Source: Devosia neptuniae (GTDB lineage Bacteria; Pseudomonadota; Alphaproteobacteria; Rhizobiales; Devosiaceae). Taken from it: DNA of 64,000 bases. Below the pieces are notes generated by a model that was not told where the DNA came from, did not search any database, and saw nothing but the letters and a program-made list of their open reading frames with translations. The DNA lies in assembly GCF_025452235.1 (NCBI RefSeq), contig NZ_CP104965.1:2786501-2850500 (forward strand), read 5' to 3'. Below are positions 45,937 through 54,799 of the stretch, piece by piece (within the stretch, counting starts at the first letter, position 1; every line of letters starts with the position of its first letter). The position numbers and the translations under genes are program-made.

Positions 45937-46848
45937 CTACTTGCCAATCTCGTCCATGTCATAGGGCGTCGTCTGGTAGATCTCGTTGATCCAGTTCTGG
46001 AACAGCAAATGCGCGTGGCTGCGCCAGCGGTTTTCCGGCTCGATGCTGGTGTCCCCGTTGGGGAACAGATTGGCCGGCGGCGGCGTATCCAGCCCGGATT
46101 TGATGTCGCGTTCATATTCGTCGGCCAGCGAGCGGTTGTCATATTCCAGGTGATTGAGGAAATAGACCGCCCGGTGCTTGCGGTCGCCCAGCATGGAGAC
46201 CCCGATCTCCGCATTGTCGATCAGCACTTCGAGGTTCTCCCCCAGCGTCGTCCGGTCAATATCGTTGTAACGCGACACCGGGATCATCGGGCTGTCCGAA
46301 AACCCGCGCAGGAAGGGCGAGCGCGGATTGGTCACCTGATGGCGGAATACCCCGAACGCCTTGTTGTCCATGCGATAGCGCCTAGCGCCATGGAAATGGT
46401 GCAAAGCCGCCTGCGCGCCCCAACAGATGAACATGGCGTGGTGCACATTGGTCTTGGTCCACTCCATGATATCGAGCATTTCGGGCCAGTACCGCACCTC
46501 TTCGAACGGCAGGTTGGCGATGGGCGCGCCGGTCACGATGAAGCCGTCGAATTTCTTGGTCCGCACCTCTTCCCAGGTCTTGTAGAAGGTCTTGAGGTAA
46601 TCCTCGGAGGTGTGCTTGGACTGATGATCGGTGATGCGCACCAGCGTCAGATCCACCTGCAGCGGCGTCGAGCCGATCAGCCTGGTGAACTGGGTCTCGG
46701 TACGCTCCTTGTTGGGCATCAGGTTGAGCAGGCCGATTTCGAGCGGACGGATGTCCTGCCGCGCGGCGCGCGTGGAATCCATCACATAGACGCCCTCATC
46801 CTCGAGGGTCTTGCGGGCGGGTAGATTGTCGGGAATACGAATAGGCAT
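45937..46848 (-). CDS. metA: Homoserine O-acyltransferase (MetA)
   Basis: First enzyme of methionine synthesis, transferring an acyl group from acyl-CoA to homoserine. It is 303 residues, the family norm. The catalytic Cys lies in MFICWGAQAALHHFHG near residue 142, and the His/Glu partners are in RHQVTNP and NHLEYDNRSLADEY. The residue that sets acyl-CoA preference (Glu in acetyl-, Gly in succinyl-transferases, after TGAP) is Ala here (TGAPIANLPFEEV), so the donor is unclear. AGAGG precedes the ATG. No SAM-II riboswitch was recognised in the leader. Confidence 0.94.
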   Translation of the reverse strand: MPIRIPDNLPARKTLEDEGVYVMDSTRAARQDIRPLEIGLLNLMPNKERTETQFTRLIGSTPLQVDLTLVRITDHQSKHTSEDYLKTFYKTWEEVRTKKFDGFIVTGAPIANLPFEEVRYWPEMLDIMEWTKTNVHHAMFICWGAQAALHHFHGARRYRMDNKAFGVFRHQVTNPRSPFLRGFSDSPMIPVSRYNDIDRTTLGENLEVLIDNAEIGVSMLGDRKHRAVYFLNHLEYDNRSLADEYERDIKSGLDTPPPANLFPNGDTSIEPENRWRSHAHLLFQNWINEIYQTTPYDMDEIGK

Positions 46849-46892
46849 ATCAGCCTCTTAAGCGAGAATGATCGGAAGGCGATTCAAGGCCG

Positions 46893-46917
46893 GCGCGTCT
46901 CCAATGGGAGAACGCGC
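46893..46917 (-). terminator. Hairpin between the P-loop ATPase gene and metA
   Basis: GCGCG-T-TCTCC pairs with GGAGA-CGCGC around CATT on the minus strand, 10 bp with one bulge, at the ATPase stop codon. There is no U-run. Confidence 0.5.
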
Positions 46918-47783
46918 TAACGCATTCGCCTCTCGATCGCCGCGGCCATCAGGTCCACGAATTCGTCCCCGTCGCGGACCATGGCGAGATCCGATGCCTC
47001 AACGACATAGCCAAAATTATCCGCCAGCGCCTGATAGCGGGGCAGGCGGTCATGCAGCAGCGCCTCGAACCCCCAGGCGCCGAACCCGGCCGGGTCGACG
47101 TCGCAGTCCTCGGCGATCTTGTTGAGCGCCTTGTACTCGGCCCATTTCTCGACGAGGAATGGCGGGCGGTAATACATCGGCTTGGGGCTCTGCTTGAAGC
47201 GCCGCACCAGTTCGGCGGCGTCCTTGTCGGTGCCACGAATGTAGAGCAGGGCGGTGGAAGCCGCCAGCGTCCTCACCACCGGGTCTTCCGGGTCGGTGGG
47301 GTCGATCACCTCGATCAGCGAGCCGCCGGTATCGGCGATGAAATCATCATAGCCATAGAGTTCCTTGGCCCGCTCGATGAAATGCGGCACGTCCTGCAAC
47401 GCGGCAATCTCGGCCACCCGATGCTGTTCCTGCCGGCGCTGATATTCCGCCAGCGGCAGCCCGCCCTTGTCCGGATTGCCGGGCGTGCCGAGATAGCTCG
47501 AGAGCGGGTCGAGATTGTCGAAGGTGATATTGGACGAGATATAGATCGAGTCCGAACGCAGCAGGTCCGCTAGGAACGGCACCTTCATGGCTTCGCGCTT
47601 GAAATTGTCGACGATATATTCGCCCATATAGCGCGTGCCGATGCGGTAATCGGCCGAATAGTGGAACCAGCGCGACGTCCGCAGCATATTGCTGAGCCGC
47701 GTCTTGCCGACGCCGGCCATGCCGAACACCGTCACGGTGCGGCGATCGGCCTTCACGAACTCATCGGCGGACTTGAACAGCAT
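46917..47783 (-). CDS. P-loop ATPase of unknown function
   Basis: A 288-residue NTPase with Walker A GMAGVGKT at about residues 20-27, preceded by a beta strand TVTVFG. The following WFHYSADYRIGTRYMGEYIVDNF is reminiscent of kinase-like P-loop proteins that bind a small molecule, and DDFIADTGGSLIEVID near 152 could be the Walker B region. I do not recognise a named family. It precedes metA in the same direction by 68 bases; whether it shares a transcript depends on the hairpin between them. An upstream ATG at 47819 is possible but has no ribosome binding site. Confidence 0.75.
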   Translation of the reverse strand: MLFKSADEFVKADRRTVTVFGMAGVGKTRLSNMLRTSRWFHYSADYRIGTRYMGEYIVDNFKREAMKVPFLADLLRSDSIYISSNITFDNLDPLSSYLGTPGNPDKGGLPLAEYQRRQEQHRVAEIAALQDVPHFIERAKELYGYDDFIADTGGSLIEVIDPTDPEDPVVRTLAASTALLYIRGTDKDAAELVRRFKQSPKPMYYRPPFLVEKWAEYKALNKIAEDCDVDPAGFGAWGFEALLHDRLPRYQALADNFGYVVEASDLAMVRDGDEFVDLMAAAIERRMR

Positions 47784-47949
47784 GGCGGTGGTGATCCCGG
47801 GCGCAGTGTCTTTGTGCATTAATGCACTTGCCGCCATCAGACAAGCGGGCGGCAATTTCTGCCGGTAGGCCCGGACTCAATTGCCGGGTTTTCGCCGCAA
47901 TTGCACAGCGTGCGCGCAAATTATCGTTTAAAATCAATGCCAGGTGCAG

Positions 47950-47966
47950 TTGGCACCCTACTTGCT
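47950..47966 (+). promoter_or_regulatory. Sigma-54 promoter of flgE
   Basis: TTGGCACCCTACTTGCT: GG at 47952-47953 and GC at 47964-47965 with the required 10 bases between. It matches YTGGCACG-N4-TTGCW closely and lies 52 bases before the flgE start. Confidence 0.8.
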
Positions 47967-48018
47967 CCTATCCGTGCTGAACAGGCGCAACCAGCGCGAG
48001 CAGTTTCAGGAGTTTTTG

Positions 48019-49794
48019 ATGGGTATTTACGGGGCTCTTTCCAGTGCGGTGACGGGTCTGCGGGCGCAGGCACATGCGCTGGAAAACATTTCCGGCAATA
48101 TCGCCAACTCGCAGACGACTGGCTACAAGCGCATCGAAACCGATTTCCTGGATTTGATCCCCGACGCCCCGATCCGCCGCCAGGTGCCCGGCGCGGTGCT
48201 GGCGCAGTCGCGCGGCACCAATGACGTCAAGGGCGACATCAAGACGGTGGCGAACGAGACCTTCATCGCGCTCAATTCCAACGGCTTCTTCGTGGTCGAG
48301 CCCAAGAACGGGCAGGCCGATGGCGACGGCACCTTTGCCGGTACCAATTTCTATACCCGCCGCGGTGATTTCGAGATCGACAAGGATGGCCTCCTGGTCA
48401 ACGGCGCCGGCTATTACCTCAAGGGCCTGGCGATCGATCCGGCCACCGGCAACGTCTCGGGCTCGGCGCCCGCCGTCATCAAGCTCTCCAACGCCTTCCT
48501 GCCGGCCCAGCAGACCACGCGCATCAATTACCAAGCCAACCTGCCGCAATTGCCCAAGACCGACGCCTACAAGGCCTCGGTGCCCAATAGCGAGCTGATG
48601 CGCGCGGGCGATTACCTGCCGAGCACCTTCACGCCGGCGCGCTCCACTTCGACCACGGCATTCACCGCCACGCCCGCCAGCATGGTGGGTCAGTCCCTGA
48701 CCATCGCGATCAGCGGGACGGCGTTCAACTACAATTTCTACTCGGCCGCTGCGGGCGCTCCGCCCGCCAATAACGCCTCCAACATGTATATCGACACCGA
48801 TGGCAAGACCGTCGCTCAGGTGCTGGCTGAGGTTCAGACCCACATGCAGGGCCGTCCGAATGGCGCCGGCTCGACCGTCGCTATCCCAGCCACCGGTACC
48901 GACGCTGGTAAACTGCAGATCACCATGCCCACCAATTCCGGTTTTGCCATGACGGCCTCGGCCAGTGCGGGGCTTGCGACCTCATTCACTACCACGCCGC
49001 CGGTCAGCTCGGTGGCCAATGGCACTCCAGTGAACGCGATCTCTGCCAACCAGAACGCGCAATTCCTCACCAACACGATCCCGGCCGGCTCCATCACGGT
49101 TTATGCCCAGAACGGCGCCCCGGCCGAGGTGACTATGCGCTGGGCCAAGGTCGACAGCGCCACCAGCACCCCGCCCGGCAGCGACACCTGGCACCTCTAC
49201 TACATGTCCAACGGCAACGCGGCCGGAACGGAGACGCAGTGGACCCGCGTCAACGAGACCTTCCAGTTCGCCGCCAATGGCTCGCTGGCGGCGCCGACGG
49301 GCGGCGCCACCACGCTGACCGGCCTCAATATCAATGGCGTTGGCGTGGGCGATGTGGAATTGCGCTACGACACCAACGGGCTGACCCAGTTCGCCGACGT
49401 GAACGGCAAGGCCAATACCTCTACACTGAACCAGAACGGCTATGGCGCCGGTGAATTCGTCTCGGTGGCCATCAACGACAATGGCCGGGTGGTTGCCACC
49501 TATTCCAACGGCGAGCGCATCGACATGGCGCAGGTGGTCACGGCCAATTTCAACGCCATCAACTCGCTCAAGCGGCTCGATGGCGGTGTATTCGCGTCGA
49601 CCTCGGAATCGGGCGAGGCCATCCTGGATCTCACCGGCGAAGGCATTATGGGCGGCGCGCTCGAAGCTTCCAACACCGACATTTCGGACGAATTCACCAA
49701 GCTTATCGTGACCCAGCAGGCCTATGCCGCCAGCACGCGCATCGTCAGTGCGGCCGACAAGATGCTGCAGGAAGCGCTCAACATGATCCGCTAG
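48019..49794 (+). CDS. flgE: Flagellar hook protein
   Basis: Structural protein of the flagellar hook, exported by the flagellar type III system. It is 591 residues, longer than the enteric form (about 400) but similar to alphaproteobacterial hooks. The N-terminus MGIYGALSSAVTGLRAQAHALENISGNIANSQTTGYKR-type signature and the C-terminal GALEASNTDISDEFTKLIVTQQAY...ADKMLQEAL helices form the rod core; residues about 220-400 are a Thr/Ala-rich surface domain. AGGAG is 6 bases before the ATG. It is the first gene of flgE-flgK-flgL, read from the sigma-54 promoter. Confidence 0.95.
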   Translation: MGIYGALSSAVTGLRAQAHALENISGNIANSQTTGYKRIETDFLDLIPDAPIRRQVPGAVLAQSRGTNDVKGDIKTVANETFIALNSNGFFVVEPKNGQADGDGTFAGTNFYTRRGDFEIDKDGLLVNGAGYYLKGLAIDPATGNVSGSAPAVIKLSNAFLPAQQTTRINYQANLPQLPKTDAYKASVPNSELMRAGDYLPSTFTPARSTSTTAFTATPASMVGQSLTIAISGTAFNYNFYSAAAGAPPANNASNMYIDTDGKTVAQVLAEVQTHMQGRPNGAGSTVAIPATGTDAGKLQITMPTNSGFAMTASASAGLATSFTTTPPVSSVANGTPVNAISANQNAQFLTNTIPAGSITVYAQNGAPAEVTMRWAKVDSATSTPPGSDTWHLYYMSNGNAAGTETQWTRVNETFQFAANGSLAAPTGGATTLTGLNINGVGVGDVELRYDTNGLTQFADVNGKANTSTLNQNGYGAGEFVSVAINDNGRVVATYSNGERIDMAQVVTANFNAINSLKRLDGGVFASTSESGEAILDLTGEGIMGGALEASNTDISDEFTKLIVTQQAYAASTRIVSAADKMLQEALNMIR

Positions 49795-49863
49795 CCGCAG
49801 CGGCGACAGTTTGGGTTCGCGGCACTGGCTGCGGACCCCGTTCTCGCGTGAGGAGCCCAAGAC

Positions 49864-51699
49864 ATGGGTTTGACGACATCTCTGACAAATGCGGTTTCGG
49901 GTCTGCGCACCAGCCAGGATGCGCTCTCCATCCTCAGCCGCAATGTGGCCAATGCCGGCACGCCTGGTTATCACCGGCAGTCGCTCAACGTCGTCGACTA
50001 TAATTCGCAGAACAGCAGCTATGCCCGCACGCAGGGCACGGTGCGCGCTTTCAATACCAGCCTGCAGACCTATTACACCCGCCAGGTCAGCGACGCCGCC
50101 AATTCGGGCATTCAGGCCAATTATCTCGATCGCCTGCAGGGGGCGCTGGGCAAGCCCGGCACGGCCGGTTCGCTCGATACCATCTTTGCCGATCTGCAGA
50201 AGACCCTGCAGGGCATTGCAACCAGCCCCGACAATTACGCAGCCCGCTCGCAGGCTGTCGCCTCCGCCCAGACCATGGCCGAGACGCTCAATCGCCTGTC
50301 CGGCACCATCCAGGGCATGCGCCAGGAAACCGAAGGGCAGATCGCCAACCACGTCAACAATCTCAACGGCATGCTCAATTCGCTGGCCGAAGTGAACAAC
50401 CGCATGCTCGACCTGGGCATGACCGATTCCGCGCGCGCCTCCCTGCAGGACCAGCGCGATCGTTTGGTCTCGGGTGTCGCCGAGCTGGTCGACGTGCAGG
50501 CAGATTACCGCGCCAATGGCACCGTTTCGCTGATGACGCGCTCCGGTGTCGGCCTGTTGGACAATGGCGTCGGGCAATTCTCTTTTGAAAGCGCGGGCAA
50601 TCTCTCTCCCAATTCGCAGTTCAATGTCGATCAGAACCAGACCTCGGTCGGCAAGCTGATCCTGACCACTCCGTCGGGTCTCAAGCTCGATCTGGTGGCC
50701 CAGGGCATCCTGCAGGGCGGGGAATTGGCGGGCCTGGTCACCCTGCGTGACCGCACCCTGGTCGAAGCCCAGGATCAGCTCGACGAGATCGCCGCGGGCC
50801 TGGCCCAGGCCTTCTCCACCAAGACCGCGCAGGGCACGGCCACGAGCGCCGCGGGCGCCAATGGCTTTGATCTGAACCTGGGCAATATGCAGCCCGGCAA
50901 TGACATGCTGCTGACCTATACCGAGAACGGCGTCGAACGCCGCGTTCGCGTGGTCAACAGCACCGATGGCAAGGACTATGTCGACGCCACCGGGCAGCGC
51001 GTTATCAGCATCAACCTGTCCGGCGACGCGACCGCGGCGGCAAACATGCTGGGCAGCAAACTGCCCAATCTGACGATCTCCAGCACGGGCGCCGGCAATA
51101 TCCGCGTGCTCGATGCCGGCGCGGGCGGGCCAACGACGGTCAAGTCGGCTGCCGTGCGCACCACCGCCTCAGGCGTGCAGGGCGATGGCCTGGCGTTCAA
51201 CCTGTTCGTCGATCAGGGCGACGCCTCCTTCACCAACAATCTCAATGGCGATCCGCCGCAGAAGCAGGGCTTTGCCGCCCGCATTACGGTCAATAGCGCC
51301 ATCCTGGCCGACAATCGCCTGATGGTGCAGCACGAAGTGGGCGGCACGCTGGGCGATGCCGATCGCGCCAATTTCGTCATCGGCCAGCTCAGCAGCCTGC
51401 AGTTGGTTTCCGGTGGCAATCCCGCCGATTCCAAGAATTTCCAGCTCAACGGCAATCTGGGCGAGATGATCGGCCAGGTGCTCAATTTCCAGGGCTCCAG
51501 CATCAATGCGGCCCTGACCCGCTCCGATGATCGTCAGCTGACCCTCGATACCATCGTGGACCAGATGTCCTCGGAATATGGCGTGGACGTCAATGCCGAG
51601 ATGGCCCGGCTGATGGAGCTGCAAAACGCCTATGCCGCCAATGCCCGCATCGTGTCGGTGGTCAAGGAACTGCTCGACGCCCTGTTTGCTTCGACCTGA
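49864..51699 (+). CDS. flgK: Flagellar hook-associated protein 1
   Basis: HAP1, which joins the hook to the filament together with FlgL. It is 611 residues. The N-terminal helix TNAVSGLRTSQDALSILSRNVANAGTPGYHRQ-type segment and the C-terminal LMELQNAYAANARIVSVVKEL are the conserved D0 coiled coils; the middle has the FlgK repeat GDADRANFVIGQLSSL. GAGGAG stands before the ATG, 69 bases after flgE. It is probably co-transcribed with flgE and flgL. Confidence 0.95.
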   Translation: MGLTTSLTNAVSGLRTSQDALSILSRNVANAGTPGYHRQSLNVVDYNSQNSSYARTQGTVRAFNTSLQTYYTRQVSDAANSGIQANYLDRLQGALGKPGTAGSLDTIFADLQKTLQGIATSPDNYAARSQAVASAQTMAETLNRLSGTIQGMRQETEGQIANHVNNLNGMLNSLAEVNNRMLDLGMTDSARASLQDQRDRLVSGVAELVDVQADYRANGTVSLMTRSGVGLLDNGVGQFSFESAGNLSPNSQFNVDQNQTSVGKLILTTPSGLKLDLVAQGILQGGELAGLVTLRDRTLVEAQDQLDEIAAGLAQAFSTKTAQGTATSAAGANGFDLNLGNMQPGNDMLLTYTENGVERRVRVVNSTDGKDYVDATGQRVISINLSGDATAAANMLGSKLPNLTISSTGAGNIRVLDAGAGGPTTVKSAAVRTTASGVQGDGLAFNLFVDQGDASFTNNLNGDPPQKQGFAARITVNSAILADNRLMVQHEVGGTLGDADRANFVIGQLSSLQLVSGGNPADSKNFQLNGNLGEMIGQVLNFQGSSINAALTRSDDRQLTLDTIVDQMSSEYGVDVNAEMARLMELQNAYAANARIVSVVKELLDALFAST

Positions 51700-51711
51700 G
51701 GAGACCCCTGA

Positions 51712-53631
51712 ATGATCGTCAACAAGTCGATGTATCCGATCCAGACCGGGTTCTCCGTCATCTCGCGCATGCAGGATCGTTTCGCCACGCTGCAGGTCCA
51801 ATTGGGCACCGGCATGAAGGCGTCGACTCTGGCCGAAATGGGCAACGATCTGCCCATGTCGATCTCGGTGCGCTCGCGCCTTGCCAAGATCGATTCCTTC
51901 TCCGCCAATATCGATACGGTCAATCTGCGCCTGAGCTTTCTCGACAATGCCATGGCGCGTTTCGACAAGCTCGAGGCCGAGGGCCGCAGTTCGGCCGTGC
52001 AGGGGCAATACGGCACCAACAATATCAACCTGGCCACGGTGCCGGGGCTCGCCTATGGCCGGCTGGATGAGATGGTCACCATGCTCAATTCCGATATTGC
52101 CGGCCGCTATCTGTTCGGCGGCTCCAACACCGACAAGGCGCCACTGCCCGATACCACCACGCTGCTCGAAGGGCAGGGCGGTCGCGCCGGCTTCAAGGCC
52201 GTGGTCACCGAGCGCAAGGCCGCCGATGCAGGCCTTGACGGGCGCGGGCGCCTGCAATCCTCGCACGCGGCGGGCACCACGAGTGTCAACCTGGTCGAAG
52301 ATGGCGTGCATCCCTTCGGCATGAAGGTGTCCGCCATCTCCACCACCAGCGGTGCTGTCACCGTCTCGCAGCCGGCGGCGGGTGGTGGGGCGCTGGGCAA
52401 CCAGGTCGGCGTCACCTTTGCGCCCACGCCGGCCGAGCAGATCGCCGCCGGCCAGACCATTTCCATGGGCTTCACGCTGCCCGACGGTACCGAAACGCAG
52501 ATCACCATGCGGGCGATCGCAGCGGCCGATGCGCCCGGCGGCATCAATGAATTCGTCATCGGCGCGGATGCCGAGGCCACCGCCGCCAATTTCAAGACGG
52601 CGCTGGACAAAAAGCTGGTCGAAGTGGGCGGCACGACCCTGTCCGGCGCCTCGACCTTCGCCGCTTCCCAGAACTTCTTCAACGGGGCGGGTGAACCCGT
52701 GCTGCGGGTCGATCAGAGCAGCGGCAATCCCCCAACCAGCCTGCGGCTCGCCACCGAGGCCGACACGGTCATGTGGTATACCGGCCAGACCCCCGCAGTC
52801 GCCGCCGAAGGGCTGGGCCGCCTCGAGATCGGCACCAATGGCGCCAATGTCACCCTGGGCGAAAAGCAGCCTGTCTCGGCCGCCCATGGCTTCCAGGTCA
52901 GCGGCATTTCGGCGTCCACCGCCAACATCACCACCGGCTACACGGCAACGAACCCGTCCCAGGCCACGGCGCAATTCACGGCCGTTCCGGCGCCCGGGGA
53001 AACCGTCAATATCACCCTGACCGAACCGAACGGCACCACCCGCACCATGGCGCTGACCGCCGTGGTCGGCAAAGCGGGTCCTGGCCAGTTCACCATCGGG
53101 GCCGATGTGAACGCCACCGCCGCCAATTTCTCCAAGGCGCTGACCGGCGTCGTCACCGATGCTGCCATCCTGGCCGAAGGCAATCCGCGCCAGAGCGTCA
53201 CCGCCCAGATCGACGATTCCACCCGCGTCAATTACGGCCTGCAGGCCAATGAATCGGGTCTGCTCGCCCTGATGCGCACCACCGCCGCCATGTCGGTCGA
53301 GACCTATCCCGATGGCGATCCGACCGCCACGGGCCGCTTCGACGCCATGGCCGAGCGCCAGCAATCGGCGCTGTCGGAGGCCCACAATGTCAAGCGCGGT
53401 TCGGTGGAAATCCTCACCATGGAACTGGGCATGGCCCGCAGCGCGCTCAACAACACCACCACCCGCCATTCCAATTACAAGCTGCAGCTGGAAAACCTGC
53501 TGAGCGATGTGGAAACGGTGAGCAAGGAAAACGTCGCCATGGAAATCCTGGCCCTGCAGACGCGCCTGCAAGCCAGCTACCAGGCCACCTCCATGATCAG
53601 CCAGCTCAGCCTCGTCAACTTCATGAAGTAG
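51712..53631 (+). CDS. flgL: Flagellar hook-associated protein 3, expanded
   Basis: HAP3, the second hook-filament junction protein, 12 bases after flgK. At 639 residues it is about twice the usual 300-350. The flagellin-like ends are intact (QTGFSVISRMQDRFATLQVQLGTG-type start; EILALQTRLQASYQATSMISQL end). The extra length is a central insertion containing two copies of a domain: about residues 203-300 (KVSAIS...FVIGADAEATAANFKTALD) and 393-480 (QVSGIS...FTIGADVNATAANFSKALT). It is an uninterrupted ORF, so this is expansion, not a frameshift. GAGGAG precedes the ATG. Confidence 0.9.
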   Translation: MIVNKSMYPIQTGFSVISRMQDRFATLQVQLGTGMKASTLAEMGNDLPMSISVRSRLAKIDSFSANIDTVNLRLSFLDNAMARFDKLEAEGRSSAVQGQYGTNNINLATVPGLAYGRLDEMVTMLNSDIAGRYLFGGSNTDKAPLPDTTTLLEGQGGRAGFKAVVTERKAADAGLDGRGRLQSSHAAGTTSVNLVEDGVHPFGMKVSAISTTSGAVTVSQPAAGGGALGNQVGVTFAPTPAEQIAAGQTISMGFTLPDGTETQITMRAIAAADAPGGINEFVIGADAEATAANFKTALDKKLVEVGGTTLSGASTFAASQNFFNGAGEPVLRVDQSSGNPPTSLRLATEADTVMWYTGQTPAVAAEGLGRLEIGTNGANVTLGEKQPVSAAHGFQVSGISASTANITTGYTATNPSQATAQFTAVPAPGETVNITLTEPNGTTRTMALTAVVGKAGPGQFTIGADVNATAANFSKALTGVVTDAAILAEGNPRQSVTAQIDDSTRVNYGLQANESGLLALMRTTAAMSVETYPDGDPTATGRFDAMAERQQSALSEAHNVKRGSVEILTMELGMARSALNNTTTRHSNYKLQLENLLSDVETVSKENVAMEILALQTRLQASYQATSMISQLSLVNFMK

Positions 53632-53700
53632 GGGTGCGGCGCGCGCTCTCCACGGGGAGGGCGCACTGGCTCGCCACTCAAACCCACGACACTATCCCCA

Positions 53701-53844
53701 CCCACGGTGTCACCCCGGCGCAGGCCGGGGCCCATCTCGATATGGTAGACGTGCCGCAAGGTATGTGTGCGTTTGCACGGCCACCTGGCGGCACAACCAC
53801 GATCTCAGGATGGGCCCCGGCCTGCGCCGGCGTGACACCGTGGG
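53701..53844. repeat. Palindromic repeat, family B
   Basis: Inverted arms of 36 bases at 53701-53736 and 53809-53844 with one mismatch, each with a CCCCGGC...GCCGGGG core. It lies between the convergent flgL and flaF genes. Confidence 0.9.
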
Positions 53845-53886
53845 AGGGGATGGATGAGGTTTCACAGCCCAACACCCAAAAATGAG

Positions 53887-53910
53887 AAAGCCCCGCAATG
53901 CGGGGCCTTT
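53887..53910 (-). terminator. Intrinsic terminator after flaF
   Basis: GCCCCGC/GCGGGGC stem with a 3-base loop flanked by A and T runs, so it can act on both strands; it begins 19 bases after the flaF stop. Confidence 0.85.
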
Positions 53911-53928
53911 TCATTCATTCCATCACGC

Positions 53929-54297
53929 TCAGTTCGCGCGCAAACCTTGCGCCAGCTGGCGGTTGATGTTGATCAGCGTGTCCAGCCGATTGGGGGATAC
54001 CGGATCGAGCAGGATCTCGCGCGTCTCGTTGAGGATATACATCCCCAGATTGGCGATGTTCTGGCGCACCATGGCGGGCAGCGCATTGTCATCGCGCGTC
54101 ACCGAGGTCATGAAGATGGTCCAGAGCTTGCGATTGAAGGTCAGCGCGCCCTTGAGCACTTCGCTGTCAGCCGGCCAGTTGTCGCGCACGGACTGCAAGC
54201 TCGCGGCGGATTTGATGAGCAACGCAGCTTCTCGTTCGCGGGGGGATTCAACCGTCTTGGCTGTCGTCTGATAGGCTGCCGCGCCGTATTGCTGCAT
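53929..54297 (-). CDS. flaF: Flagellar biosynthesis regulator FlaF
   Basis: A 122-residue alphaproteobacterial regulator that promotes flagellin synthesis, acting opposite to FlbT. It begins MQQYGAAAYQTTAKTVESPREREAALL, the typical FlaF N-terminus, and contains LTFNRKLWTIFMTSV. The ATG at 54297 is preferred to the TTG at 54303. It overlaps the end of flbT by 50 bases, so the pair is translated from one mRNA. Confidence 0.92.
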   Translation of the reverse strand: MQQYGAAAYQTTAKTVESPREREAALLIKSAASLQSVRDNWPADSEVLKGALTFNRKLWTIFMTSVTRDDNALPAMVRQNIANLGMYILNETREILLDPVSPNRLDTLININRQLAQGLRAN

Positions 54298-54673
54298 GCT
54301 CAAACAGGTCCTGTTCGTACTGAATCAGCTCTTTGGCTGTCTTGAGAGCTTTGTACAGGTCGCCAGTTAAGATGTCGTTATTGATACGGTCCGCAATTGA
54401 AATTGTGGAGGGCGCCGCGCTCACGAAATCGTTGATCAGCGTGAAATATTCGTCCCGCAGCGTGGTGATGTCTTCCTGGATATACATCAGCTGCACGGCC
54501 AGGTAGATGCGCTTGGCGGGGGTGTCGGCAGTGTCGGTGGTCAGGATGTCCTTTTCACGCAGAATGGGCGCCTTGCCGTCGATAAACAGCCGCGAGCGCT
54601 GTTCGGAATTGGTGATGATGCAATTGCCCACCAGCAGTTTCTCGCCGGGCTTGAGTTCGACCTTTAGCGCCAA
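54248..54673 (-). CDS. flbT: Flagellar biosynthesis repressor FlbT
   Basis: A 141-residue RNA-binding protein which, in Caulobacter, binds the 5' leader of flagellin mRNA and promotes its decay until the hook is complete. The core LKPGEKLLVGNCIITNSEQRS and RIYLAVQLMYIQ are typical. A TTG start at 54673 is chosen because AAGGAG lies 6 bases before it and gives MALKVELKPGE; the alternative GTG at 54688 has no ribosome binding site. It lies between flaF and flagellin, the gene it would control. Confidence 0.92.
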   Translation of the reverse strand: MALKVELKPGEKLLVGNCIITNSEQRSRLFIDGKAPILREKDILTTDTADTPAKRIYLAVQLMYIQEDITTLRDEYFTLINDFVSAAPSTISIADRINNDILTGDLYKALKTAKELIQYEQDLFEHAAIRRGSLSDDSQDG

Positions 54674-54753
54674 GGCATTCTCCTTCACATATTCGTTTGC
54701 GCGCTCACACTAGCGCCATTTGCGGCGCTTTCTAGTCCGAGCGGACAAAGAAA

Positions 54754-54777
54754 AAGGCGGGCTCGAAAGCCCGCCTT
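54754..54777 (-). terminator. Intrinsic terminator of the flagellin gene
   Basis: On the minus strand AAGGCGGGCT-TTCG-AGCCCGCCTT, a 10-bp stem with a stable UUCG loop, followed by TTTCTTT. Confidence 0.95.
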
Positions 54778-54799
54778 CCTCAAGCTGTTTGCGGTGCGA

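Noticed and set aside
46849..46916. SAM-II riboswitch expected before metA in Rhizobiales
   Set aside because: The 68-base leader has a strong hairpin at the ATPase stop but not the conserved SAM-II pseudoknot sequence elements that I know.
51169..53571. Minus-strand ORF of 800 codons opposite flgK and flgL
   Set aside because: It is a shadow of the recognised flagellar genes; the His/Gly/Arg-rich composition is typical of antisense translation.
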